A DNA stretch of 64,000 nt from JANSYA01 sp965243385 (GTDB lineage Bacteria > Spirochaetota > Leptospiria > Leptospirales > Leptonemataceae), in the NCBI GenBank assembly GCA_965243385.1, contig CBDEUV010000002.1, positions 3,162,001 to 3,226,000 on the forward strand. The letters are read 5' to 3'. Made by a program: the position numbers and the translations under genes. Below are positions 26,401 to 34,211 of the stretch, piece after piece. Positions within the stretch are counted from its first letter, which is position 1. Every line of letters starts with the position of its first letter. The notes under the pieces are model-generated. The model worked only from the letters and a program-made list of their open reading frames with translations. It was not told where the DNA came from and did no database searches.

Positions 26401-27324
26401 CTATTTTTTCAAAATCTGCGCGTCGGCCAGTTTCTGCTTTTGCGCGACGTGTCGCTGGATGCTGTGCAGCTTATCGGTGACTTCTTTCAGCTCACGATTT
26501 AACTCGTTCAGCTCGTCGGCCAGAGTGATGCCGCCCGCTTCGATGTGGGCGCGTCGCGCTTCGTCTTCCTGTTCAGCCTGAGCTTCGTCCATACCGGCGA
26601 GGATTACACCGACGAACAGGTTCAAGAAAATCATCGTGCCCAAAAGCACGAAGCTGATAAAAAATCCCGCGCCCACGATCGGCATCGCCTGCGAGTTCGT
26701 GCAGAGATGCTCGACCTGGCTGCCGGCGTAACCGTAATTCGCGCAGCCGTACATCTGAATGTACATCAAGTCCGTCCAGTCTTCGAGCGTCACCGCGCGA
26801 AAGAGTGAAACGAAGCTGATCGGTAGTTCCCGAAAATGATGCGGGTCGTTCGTGCCGAAGAGAAAGGTCGCCGCCACCGCGTAGATATAGAACATCAAGA
26901 ATAGGAGGATCGCCACATAACCCATCGACGGGATACTTTTGATCAGAGCGCCGACCAGTACCTGCAGGCGCGGCACCGCGCGCACGAGTCGCAGGACGCG
27001 AAGCAAACGCGCGAGACGCAGGACGGTCACGTACTGCGAATCAATCGGCAATAACGCCGCCGCGACGATTACGAAGTCGAAGACGTTCCAGGGATCCTTG
27101 AAAAAGTCCAGCGGCTTCGGAAACCGCGCGATCATCTTGAAGAGGATTTCCGCGATAAAGATGATCAGGATCGCCTGGTTGAGAAAATGAAGTAAACCGT
27201 GATGCTCCTGAACGATATCAGGATAGGTTTCGAGACCGACAACCACCGCCGCGAGCAAGATCACGCCCGTTATCGAATGCTGGAACCAGCCCGATTCCGT
27301 AATTTTCTTCATCAACTCGACCAT
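26401..27324 (-). CDS. Voltage-gated cation channel, bacterial NaV (BacNav) type, filter TLEDWTD
   Basis: This 307-residue protein has six transmembrane segments. The S4 sensor (about residues 101-120) holds Arg103, 106, 110, 112, 115 and 119 in VLRLARLLRVLRLVRAVPRL. The pore is S5, a filter TLEDWTD at residues 179-185, then S6 (FFISFVLLGTMIFLNLFVGV). BacNav channels normally have TLESWAS or TLESWSM; here Asp replaces Ser at 182 and another Asp sits at 185. The loop after the filter has two cysteines (194, 208) that may form a disulfide. A C-terminal coiled coil (ADELNELNRELKEVTDKLHS) is as expected for tetramer assembly. The ribosome site GGAGG precedes ATG 27324. Confidence 0.88.
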   Translation of the reverse strand: MVELMKKITESGWFQHSITGVILLAAVVVGLETYPDIVQEHHGLLHFLNQAILIIFIAEILFKMIARFPKPLDFFKDPWNVFDFVIVAAALLPIDSQYVTVLRLARLLRVLRLVRAVPRLQVLVGALIKSIPSMGYVAILLFLMFYIYAVAATFLFGTNDPHHFRELPISFVSLFRAVTLEDWTDLMYIQMYGCANYGYAGSQVEHLCTNSQAMPIVGAGFFISFVLLGTMIFLNLFVGVILAGMDEAQAEQEDEARRAHIEAGGITLADELNELNRELKEVTDKLHSIQRHVAQKQKLADAQILKK

Positions 27325-27371
27325 CTATTTCCTCCGCTGTCGAAAGATAGTTCGTCTGGCGAAAGGGCAAC

Positions 27372-27397
27372 AAAAAACCCGGGACGAATCCCGGGTT
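27372..27397 (-). terminator. Strong intrinsic terminator after ilvC
   Basis: Read on the minus strand, a perfect 9-bp stem (AACCCGGGA / TCCCGGGTT) closes a TTCG tetraloop and runs into a T-rich tail. It lies between the ilvC stop and the channel gene, so it should end ilvC transcription. The UUCG loop is known to make unusually stable RNA hairpins. Confidence 0.85.
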
Positions 27398-27452
27398 CCG
27401 TTTCCTTCGCGGCCGACCCGAATGGGGGGGCCGCGGAATCGGGGCGTGCGGC

Positions 27453-28463
27453 TCATTTCTTGTTCGCGCTCAGGAATTTCATCATGCCGCGCAGTTTTTC
27501 GCCGGTCTTTTCGATCGGATGCGCCGCGCCTTTTTCGCGCATCTTTTTGAACTCCGGATAGCCCGCCTTCGCTTCGGCGATGAAATTCTTCGCGAATTTT
27601 CCGCCCTTGTCCTTCTGGATGTCGGCGAGCACCTCTTTCATACGCTCTTTGACTTCCGGTCCGACCACGCGGGGACCGCTGACGTAGTCGCCGTACTCGG
27701 CCGTATCGGAAATCGAATAACGCATGCGGGCCATGCCGCCTTCGTATAGCAGGTCGGTGATCAGCTTCACTTCGTGCAGACATTCGAAATAGGCGATGTC
27801 CGGGTCGTAGCCGGCTTCGGTCAGGGTTTCGAAACCCGCCATGATCAGCGAAGTCAGGCCGCCGCAGAGCACGGACTGTTCGCCGAACAGGTCGGTTTCG
27901 GTTTCATCCCTGAAGGTCGTTTCGAGAATGCCGGCGCGCCCGCCGCCCACTCCGGAAGCGTGCGCCAGCGCCCGAGCGCGAGCCTGACCGGTAGCGTCCT
28001 GGTGAATCGCGATGAGCGCGGGAACCCCGCCGCCTTCCGCGAAGACGCGGCGCACGAGATGGCCGGGGCCTTTCGGAGCGACCATGTAGACGTCGACGTC
28101 CGCCGGGGGTTTGATCATTTCATAGTGGATATTAAAGCCGTGTGAAAATACGAGCGCGTCGCCGGCCTTGAGGTTCGGCTTGATCGACTCTTCGTAGATT
28201 TCGGCCTGGATCTGGTCGGGAGCGAGCAGTTGAATTATGTCGGCCTTTGCAGAAGCGTCCGCCGGAGACAGCACTTCAAAGCCGTCTTCTTTTGCGACGG
28301 CCACGGTTTTAGAATCGGGACGCAGTCCGATAATAACGTTTAAGCCCGAATCACGCATATTTTGCGCCTGGGCGTGGCCCTGACTGCCGTAACCCAGTAC
28401 GGCGATGGTCTTGTCTTTCAACAGACTCATATCGCAGGAATCATCATAAAATACTTCAGCCAT
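27453..28463 (-). CDS. ilvC: Ketol-acid reductoisomerase (class I, NADP-dependent)
   Basis: This 336-residue protein is a short (class I) KARI. The N-terminal Rossmann domain has TIAVLGYGSQGHAQAQNMRD and the cofactor loop GLRPDSKT, whose Arg and Ser fit NADPH preference. Then come FSHGFNIHY, VAPKGPGHLVR, and the knotted domain metal ligands in RDETETDLFGEQSVLCGG and YFECLHEVKLITDLLYEGG. It converts acetolactate or acetohydroxybutyrate to the dihydroxy acid in valine/isoleucine synthesis. It stands alone with its own terminator; no ilvB/ilvN flank it. Start ATG 28463. Confidence 0.96.
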   Translation of the reverse strand: MAEVFYDDSCDMSLLKDKTIAVLGYGSQGHAQAQNMRDSGLNVIIGLRPDSKTVAVAKEDGFEVLSPADASAKADIIQLLAPDQIQAEIYEESIKPNLKAGDALVFSHGFNIHYEMIKPPADVDVYMVAPKGPGHLVRRVFAEGGGVPALIAIHQDATGQARARALAHASGVGGGRAGILETTFRDETETDLFGEQSVLCGGLTSLIMAGFETLTEAGYDPDIAYFECLHEVKLITDLLYEGGMARMRYSISDTAEYGDYVSGPRVVGPEVKERMKEVLADIQKDKGGKFAKNFIAEAKAGYPEFKKMREKGAAHPIEKTGEKLRGMMKFLSANKK

Positions 28464-28608
28464 GCAGGTCAGACGTACGCAGCCGGGGACCGTGGCAAGC
28501 GTTTAAAGGATTGAGGCCCTCGACGATCAACGACCGGTCGACTTTAATGGACAGCCGTCTTGCAATTTCCGCTTGTCGCTTCCCCGGCCACCGGCGATGT
28601 CCCCGGCT

Positions 28609-29589
28609 ATGCGCTTGCTCTGCATATCATCGGTCCTTCTGAGCGCGGTCCTGTTCGGCTGCACTCCCGGGTCGTCCGAGCCAAAAAAGATTGAGGCGTG
28701 GGCGTATGTGATTCCCGCTTCGTTTCGCGCCGACCGGATTGAGCAGCGTCTGGCCAAATACGATACGCTGTGCCTGGGAGTGTACCGATTGAACGCCCGG
28801 GGTCGCATCTACGCGGAGCCGTCGCTCTCACAGGCCGCGCGCGCGATATTGTCTGAGGCCCGCGGCGGCAAGCGCTTGTTTCCTCTGATTGCGCTGCGGG
28901 GAGCGCGGGCCGGGGCGGCGATGTTGCGCCAGCCGCGTACCCGAAGCTTCGCCGTGGACCAGGTCGCGCAGCTTGTGCACGCGAAGCAATACGACGGCGC
29001 GCACATCGACTTTGAATTCTTACACGGTGAAAGCGCTCCGCATTATGCGGCATTTCTCTCCGCGCTTAAATCGCATCCGCGCATGCGGGGTTTGATTCTG
29101 AGCATCGCGGCCTTTCCGCCGTTGCACGGCACTCCGGAAGAGGCGGCCTTCTTCGATCTGGACGTCATCGGCGAGCCGATCGACGAGATCGTTTATATGA
29201 CCTACGACTACCACTTAAAGAAACCGGGTCCTGTGACGGACCTGGCCTGGGCCCGGCGCAATATCGAACTTGTGCTGGATCAACAATTCCCGGCCGGGAG
29301 AATCTGGCTGGGCGTGCCGGCGTACGGCTACGATTGGCGTGGGGGCCCGGGTGGGAGCGCGGCTCGACCGCGGGCCGTAAGCGAAAGCCAGGGGCTCGCC
29401 CAATGCCGGCGTTTCGGCTGCGTCCGTCATGAATCGGGGACCTTGCGCGTTGAGCGCGAAGATCGCGTCGTTTATTTTTCGGACCGTGTGACTCGCGAGC
29501 GCATGGCCGAACTCGCTCGCAGCCTGAATCTCCGCGGCACCGCAATGTGGCGCGTTGGATTCGAAGTCTACGGAGAGTCACAACAATAG
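28609..29589 (+). CDS. GH18-fold (YaaH/chitinase-like) lipoprotein
   Basis: The 326-residue product starts at ATG 28609 (ATG 28597 is possible). The signal is MRLLCISSVLLSAVLFGC with lipobox AVLFGC. The TIM-barrel domain opens EAWAYVIPASF. The GH18 signature strand is YDGAHIDFEFLHG, with the acid Glu of DxxDxE in place although the first Asp-rich part is altered (H for the usual D). It also has EIVYMTYDYH, with the Tyr that follows M-T. A barrel end such as IWLGVPAYGYDWRGG and ending TAMWRVGFEVYG match YaaH-like enzymes that act on peptidoglycan. It could trim cell wall in the periplasm. It is divergent from ilvC. Confidence 0.75.
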   Translation: MRLLCISSVLLSAVLFGCTPGSSEPKKIEAWAYVIPASFRADRIEQRLAKYDTLCLGVYRLNARGRIYAEPSLSQAARAILSEARGGKRLFPLIALRGARAGAAMLRQPRTRSFAVDQVAQLVHAKQYDGAHIDFEFLHGESAPHYAAFLSALKSHPRMRGLILSIAAFPPLHGTPEEAAFFDLDVIGEPIDEIVYMTYDYHLKKPGPVTDLAWARRNIELVLDQQFPAGRIWLGVPAYGYDWRGGPGGSAARPRAVSESQGLAQCRRFGCVRHESGTLRVEREDRVVYFSDRVTRERMAELARSLNLRGTAMWRVGFEVYGESQQ

Positions 29590-29626
29590 CCGAGACGATT
29601 GTGATTGCTGCGCTGCCGATTGGTCG

Positions 29627-29739
29627 TCTGTGAGGCGGGGAGTGGAGGTCGTAGCGGAGCCACGGAGGGCGCAGCGGTCCACACGCTCGCCCATGGACGG
29701 GCGCGCGTGAGGACCGGCCTCGACTCCCCGCCTCACAGA
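29627..29739. repeat. Nested imperfect inverted repeat between convergent genes
   Basis: Outer arms of about 24 bases (29627-29650 and 29716-29739, reading TCTGTGAGGCGGGGAG... and its complement) enclose an inner hairpin at about 29676-29715 that begins GGTCC and ends GGACC. A 25-base unpaired strand lies on one side. It fills the space between the GH18-like gene and the iron-ADH-like gene, which converge. It could be a bidirectional terminator or a REP/MITE-like element. No T-tract is present on either side, which argues against a classic terminator. Confidence 0.6.
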
Positions 29740-29748
29740 GCGTGCCTC

Positions 29749-30918
29749 TCAATATGCCGCGATCAGAATCGTCTCAATTTCGTTTCGGTCCAGTTCGCGC
29801 GGCGTGTTTTTCGTAAACGGAATATGAAAGGCCTGTTCGGCGATTTCCGGCAGGTCGGCTTTCGAAATTTCGAATTCCGACAGGCGCTGGGGGATCTTCA
29901 ATTCCAGGTAAATTTTGCGCACGCCCTCGACGGCTTTAATCGCGGCCTCGATCACCGTAATATCCTTGATGTCTTCGTCGAGGGCCCGAGCGATTTGCAC
30001 GTACTTGCCGGCCGAAGTCGTCAGATTGTATTCCATGATATGCGGCAATAAAATCGACATCGCCATAAAAAAGTCGATATTCGTAAGATTCGCCGTCGCC
30101 GCGGCGATGCTGTAGGTCAGTCCGAGCATACTGTTCGAGTGCGCCATGCCGCAGAGCATACTCGCCATTGAAACGTTCATGCGCGCGGCCTGGTTGCCGG
30201 ATTCCTGAATGAGAGTCGTTAGATTACGCGTAATCAATTCTAAGGCGCGCAGCGCGATCGAATTCGTGATTTCGTTCGACTTCTTCGAGAGAATCGTTTC
30301 GACCGCGGCAGACATGACCGCGATGCCGCTCTTGGCCAGGTCGTTCGCCGGCATGGTCGAGCTTATATTCGGATCGATGAAGATCATCGCCGGGAAGAGA
30401 CGGTTGTCGTGAGCGTGGAAACTGGAGCGCAGTTCGTGATTATAAACGCTGAAGGCGGGCGTGCTTTCTTCGCCCATCGCCGGCCCGGTCGGTACCGAGA
30501 TGATTGGATGCGGCGGCCGTTTTAATGGAAAGCTTGTGTCCTGCAGATCCGCGGCGAAGATATCGTTGTTGGCCAAAAGCGAGATCGCCCGGGCGGCGTG
30601 GAAGGTCGTGCGCGAACCGAAAGCCAGAATCGCGTCGGCGTTGCATTGGCGCGCGAAGTACGCCGCCGTGTCCAGATCTTCGAATCCAGGCCGGGTCGCG
30701 ATATCGTCGTAAATGATGGCGCCTGTGGTATGCTTTTCCAGACTGGTTTTGATGACGGCGAGTTCGTCGGGATTGCCCAGCTCGTCCTGCACCGCGAGAA
30801 TCAGTATGCGATTGCCGATATCGCGAACCATCGTGCCGATTTTATGGGTGGCGTCCCGCTCGAAATAAACGCGGGAAGGAAACTGATAGTGGACCCAATC
30901 GAACATTCCGCCATTCAT
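29749..30918 (-). CDS. Iron-alcohol-dehydrogenase-fold protein lacking metal ligands (pseudoenzyme candidate)
   Basis: This 389-residue protein follows the Fe-ADH fold over its length: FDWVHYQFPSRVYFERDA at the start, ILAFGSRTTFHAARAI where GGGSxxD should be, PTGPAMGEESTP where PTTAGTGSE is expected, and MLCGMAHSNSMLGLTYS and MSILLPHIMEYN in the helical domain. All four Fe/Zn ligands appear replaced: the Asp and His of GxDALTHA are Ala200 and Ala204, the His of ALAH is Ala273, and the His of IPHG is Phe283. The NAD loop is also altered. It may bind something without redox chemistry, or be structural. Start ATG 30918 is not certain; ATG 30906 is also in frame. Confidence 0.7.
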   Translation of the reverse strand: MNGGMFDWVHYQFPSRVYFERDATHKIGTMVRDIGNRILILAVQDELGNPDELAVIKTSLEKHTTGAIIYDDIATRPGFEDLDTAAYFARQCNADAILAFGSRTTFHAARAISLLANNDIFAADLQDTSFPLKRPPHPIISVPTGPAMGEESTPAFSVYNHELRSSFHAHDNRLFPAMIFIDPNISSTMPANDLAKSGIAVMSAAVETILSKKSNEITNSIALRALELITRNLTTLIQESGNQAARMNVSMASMLCGMAHSNSMLGLTYSIAAATANLTNIDFFMAMSILLPHIMEYNLTTSAGKYVQIARALDEDIKDITVIEAAIKAVEGVRKIYLELKIPQRLSEFEISKADLPEIAEQAFHIPFTKNTPRELDRNEIETILIAAY

Positions 30919-31743
30919 TCCCGGGAGAATGCGCGTTTCAAGCTAATCCGCAGTTTGAGCGGGAGCCGCGGCGTCAAAAAGCACGGACTCAGCATCGTGG
31001 CCGGGCGCCGTCTGGTCGCCGAGGTTCTGGCGGAACGCGCCGAAAGCGTCGAATTGGTCGTGCATTCTGCGGGCGATCCGGTCCCGACGGGCGCGTCAGC
31101 CACCGGAGGGCCTGTAGCGCCGGCCGGAATTCCGGCGGCAGTTTTTACGCCGGAACTGTTTCGAGAGCTGGATTTTCTTGGCGCGGGTTCACCGCTTTTA
31201 ATGGTACGGGTGCCGCAGATTCCGGATTGGTCGCCCGGGGCCGCGTCTGAAGCGCAGTCGCTGCGGGGCCTTTCCGTTTTTCTGCCGCTCTCAGATCCGG
31301 ACAATCTGGGCGCTGCGATTCGCAGCTGCGTGGCGTTCGGCGTGGATCGGATTATTCTTCTGGCCGAAGCGGCGCACCCCTTTCATCCCAGGGCGCTCCG
31401 GTCGGCGGCCGGGCAAACCTGGCGCGCGCCCCTTTTGCGCGGCCCGGCGCTTGCCGGTCTCTACTCGCCGGAAGCCGCGTCAACCGGCGCCGCAGCGACA
31501 TATGAGGCGCTGCAGGCGGCCGACGTGCCGCTCTTCGCGCTCGATCTCAACGGCGAAGACGTGGCGGATTTAGACGCGGTCCAGCCGGGCGGGGACGTCG
31601 CATTGCTGGTCGGCGAAGAGGGGCCGGGTATCCCGGCGGATTTGCACTGTCGGCGCCTGCGAATTCCGATTCGGCCCGGCGTGGAATCCTTGAATGCAGG
31701 GGTGGCGCTGGGCATCGCGCTCTATCATTTTCGCAGAATATAA
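30844..31743 (+). CDS. SpoU-type (SPOUT) RNA 2'-O-methyltransferase
   Basis: The C-terminal SPOUT domain is clear: LPLSDPDNLGAAIRSCVAFG (motif 1), HPFHPRALRSAAGQTW (the NPxxxRAS-like motif 2 region), ALLVGEEGPGIP and RIPIRPGVESLNAGVALGIA (motif 3, knot). A substrate-binding region HSRENARFKLIRSLSGSRG, GLSIVAGRRLVAEVLAERA precedes it. The start is a problem. The homologous N-terminus begins near base 30913, where only ATT is in frame; ATG 30844 overlaps the divergent iron-ADH gene by 75 bases. The RNA target (23S rRNA or tRNA) is unknown. The 3' end overlaps the convergent DUF900 gene by 19 bases. Confidence 0.75.
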   Translation: MGGVPLEINAGRKLIVDPIEHSAIHSRENARFKLIRSLSGSRGVKKHGLSIVAGRRLVAEVLAERAESVELVVHSAGDPVPTGASATGGPVAPAGIPAAVFTPELFRELDFLGAGSPLLMVRVPQIPDWSPGAASEAQSLRGLSVFLPLSDPDNLGAAIRSCVAFGVDRIILLAEAAHPFHPRALRSAAGQTWRAPLLRGPALAGLYSPEAASTGAAATYEALQAADVPLFALDLNGEDVADLDAVQPGGDVALLVGEEGPGIPADLHCRRLRIPIRPGVESLNAGVALGIALYHFRRI

Positions 31744-32891
31744 TCTTCGCCGCCGTTGGGCCCGCTCGCGCGAATAAAGAGCCGGCGTTTGGCTTCGATT
31801 CCCAGTAATACCTGGAAAACGTCAGTTAAGACCGGGCGTCCCGAATAATAGCCGTGTCCCAGGGTTGATGTATCCAGTTCGTTCACGTTGATTACGTCCA
31901 TACCCGGAATTTTCGAACACAGTCCGGCGCGATGGTTCGAATTGATTTGCTTCGATGCGACCAGCGCGTTATCTCCCGGGCTGCAGTACAGAGTTACGCG
32001 CGCGGCGATGCGGCTTAATCGCGGCGCGATCTCGTTCAAGCGGCGGGTCGGAAAATCGGGAGCGTTTAAGATCAGCTCCTGCACCGTGCCCGGGCTTTCG
32101 TTTGCGGCAAGATCGGCCAGAGCCGGAAGCACGATCTGATGGCCCATGGAATGTACGAGCAGGTGTATGGTCTTGCCGGAGGCCTTGAGATCCCGCATAA
32201 AGTTCGTGAATAGCTTCACGGTATCGCGGGCGTTCGTTTGATTCGCCCGGTAGGTCTGGTTGATGAGGACGGAACTCAGGCCGCCGCCTGCGCTGCCGGC
32301 GGGCCAGGTAAAGAGCACGACCGTACCCTGGAATTTCACGTCGTAGGCCAGCTGGGCGGCGCGCAGGGCGGCCTCTTCGAATTTTACGTTGAAGCCGTGC
32401 ACGAAGAGCAGGACCTCGTCGCTCTTTTCAGCTTCGATTCCCTTTTTAAAACCGGCGATCTGGTGTTCGATATGCGGGCCCGGCTGATAAAAGCGATTGG
32501 CGTCGCTTCGGCCCGAGCTGACCGGTTCCAGAACGCCGACGGTATGGCGCTTCGGTACGTTGATCTCGCACATGCCGTACTCCAGCTCGCGACTGTTACG
32601 CACACCGTAGTAGGCGTCCGTACATGCCGGCTGAAGGCTGATCGGAACGCGGTTGGTCGCGAAGTACACGGGGATGCGTGCGCTGGTGTGAAACGGATTC
32701 TGAATGCGGCGGTTCAGTTCGGCTCCGGGGCCGCTCACGCAGGCCGTGGTTGCAAGCGCCAGCAGCCCCGTTGCGCCAGTCCATGCCGAAAATCGGCCGG
32801 GGCGCCGAAAGAATCGCGGGCGTTCTCTGCCGCGCCGGGGCTTCCGGTCGCGGGCGGCGTTCGGACTGTATACGGCGAATGGGAATTGCAT
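31725..32891 (-). CDS. DUF900-family alpha/beta hydrolase, putative lipoprotein
   Basis: This 388-residue protein has an Arg-rich leader, then GATGLLALATTAC with lipobox-like TTAC at about residue 51, an unusually long n-region. The enzyme part has IPVYFATNRVPIS, DEVLLFVHGFNVKFEEAAL (oxyanion strand), VVLFTWPAGSAGG, and the nucleophile elbow LLVHSMGHQIVLPAL in which His replaces the first Gly of GxSxG. A later Asp (SPGDNALVASKQ) and final His (LGHGYYSG) complete a plausible triad. DUF900 proteins are serine hydrolases of unknown substrate. It would sit on the periplasmic side of a membrane. Confidence 0.75.
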   Translation of the reverse strand: MQFPFAVYSPNAARDRKPRRGRERPRFFRRPGRFSAWTGATGLLALATTACVSGPGAELNRRIQNPFHTSARIPVYFATNRVPISLQPACTDAYYGVRNSRELEYGMCEINVPKRHTVGVLEPVSSGRSDANRFYQPGPHIEHQIAGFKKGIEAEKSDEVLLFVHGFNVKFEEAALRAAQLAYDVKFQGTVVLFTWPAGSAGGGLSSVLINQTYRANQTNARDTVKLFTNFMRDLKASGKTIHLLVHSMGHQIVLPALADLAANESPGTVQELILNAPDFPTRRLNEIAPRLSRIAARVTLYCSPGDNALVASKQINSNHRAGLCSKIPGMDVINVNELDTSTLGHGYYSGRPVLTDVFQVLLGIEAKRRLFIRASGPNGGEDYILRK

Positions 32892-33101
32892 TGAACCAGG
32901 CTACAGGCGGGATTATGTCGCCGCGATCAAAAAAATAGCGGCGATCTACGCCGGTCGGCAGCGGGAAGTGTAAATATATTGAAGACCGGCGCGGATTTTG
33001 GGGGATTCATGCGGAATTCGTTGCCGAATCGCAGCTTTTCGATAGAATGAATCAAGCTTGGCCCGCGATTTTTCGATAATCAACGACAGAGGTATACTCA
33101 T

Positions 33102-34106
33102 ATGTATCAGGTGTCCACTTCCGCTAAAAGCATGATCCGCAGGCTCCTCGTCCTGAGCGCGGTCGTTCTGTTCAGCGTCTCCGGTCTTTTCTCGGTACTG
33201 ACGGGCCAGACCATCGAAGAGGGCGGCCAGCCGGCGACCGATGCGGCGCCCGAAGGCCAGGTCGAATTCAGTCCCGCGCCGGAAGGCGGCTTCAGCGCGA
33301 ATGATTATAATCCCCTGGCGCTGGTCGACTCGCGCTTTCGGGTTACGAATTTCAACCTGGACCGGCGTTACGCCGGCAACGGTCACGGCGAGTTTTTGGA
33401 CGTAGTCTTCGACGTGAATAATCTCACGAGCGAGAACGTGCGCCTCTACGCCTACGTCGTCGCCTTCTATGAGACCGATGCGGTGAACAAACGGCAACGC
33501 CAGTGGGTGCCGTACCCGCGCTGGCGCGACCGCGACTATCCGGCCGAGCAGTTTCTTGTGCACCAGATCACGGTCACCCCGCAGGATATTCCCGACGCCT
33601 CGGTCTGGAATCCGAGCGACTCCGACTATCACGATTACGTGACGACCATCCTGCGGATGCGCGGCGGTGTGGCGGGCAACGTGCCGGTTCCGGATATCAA
33701 ACCGCCGTTCTGGAAGTACGTGGAATATATCAACGCGCATCCCACTCAGGGGTTGGAGTTCACGCTCTACGGCGAGAAGGGGCCGACCCCGGACAAAATC
33801 GTGCAGAGCAATTTTCCGAAGCCGACGGCCGAAGAACAAAAGAAGCGCGTGCACAAGAACCTGTTTCGCCACAAGTACACGCTCCAGCACAATCGCCGCG
33901 TAACCATCTTTCGTTCGCACCACTTCTCGCGCTTTCGCGCCGACTACAAATTCTACAATCGCGTCGCGATCATGCTTTTCGACGCGGACAAAGCCGACGC
34001 GATGGAAGCGCAGGCTGCGGAAGGCATCGGGGAAGGGGACGAGCCCATCAACCCGCTCATCTTCAAGAAAGTCTTTCAGTTCAACAAGCGGCTGAAAAAC
34101 AGCTGA
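33102..34106 (+). CDS. Exported protein, spirochaete-type, unknown function
   Basis: This 334-residue protein begins with a signal peptide (MIRRLLVLSAVVLFSVSGLF). A Pro/Glu-rich linker follows, then a beta-sandwich-like region (FRVTNFNLDRRYAGNGHGEF, VVFDVNNLTSENVRLYAYVV). The later part has FTLYGEKGPTPDKIVQ, HKYTLQHNRRVTIFRSHH and KFYNRVAIMLFDADK. It is rich in Tyr, Phe and Arg. A long minus-strand open frame (32946-34139) covers the same DNA but lacks any protein-like features. An AGGT ribosome site is near ATG 33102. I do not recognise a family. Two hairpins follow the stop, so it is probably monocistronic and well expressed. Confidence 0.65.
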   Translation: MYQVSTSAKSMIRRLLVLSAVVLFSVSGLFSVLTGQTIEEGGQPATDAAPEGQVEFSPAPEGGFSANDYNPLALVDSRFRVTNFNLDRRYAGNGHGEFLDVVFDVNNLTSENVRLYAYVVAFYETDAVNKRQRQWVPYPRWRDRDYPAEQFLVHQITVTPQDIPDASVWNPSDSDYHDYVTTILRMRGGVAGNVPVPDIKPPFWKYVEYINAHPTQGLEFTLYGEKGPTPDKIVQSNFPKPTAEEQKKRVHKNLFRHKYTLQHNRRVTIFRSHHFSRFRADYKFYNRVAIMLFDADKADAMEAQAAEGIGEGDEPINPLIFKKVFQFNKRLKNS

Positions 34107-34143
34107 TACTTTCGTCGGCTGAAGCGCGATACTGATCATCGAG

Positions 34144-34188
34144 CGAGGCGAATGCCGCCGGTTTAGAAGCCGCCGGTTTTTCGCCTCG
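34144..34188 (+). terminator. Possible terminator hairpin
   Basis: Arms CGAGGCGAA and TTCGCCTCG (9 bp) flank two direct copies of GCCGCCGGTTT. A T-run (TTTTT) lies inside the loop rather than after the stem, so it is a weaker terminator than the one 26 bases on. Confidence 0.4.
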
Positions 34189-34211
34189 TCGCATTTTAAA
34201 CACGTTCTGGA

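Noticed and set aside
32946..34139. Long minus-strand open frame of 397 codons
   Set aside because: It lies opposite the 33102-34106 gene, has no signal peptide or motif, and its Arg/Val-rich composition is typical of an antisense shadow in GC-rich DNA.
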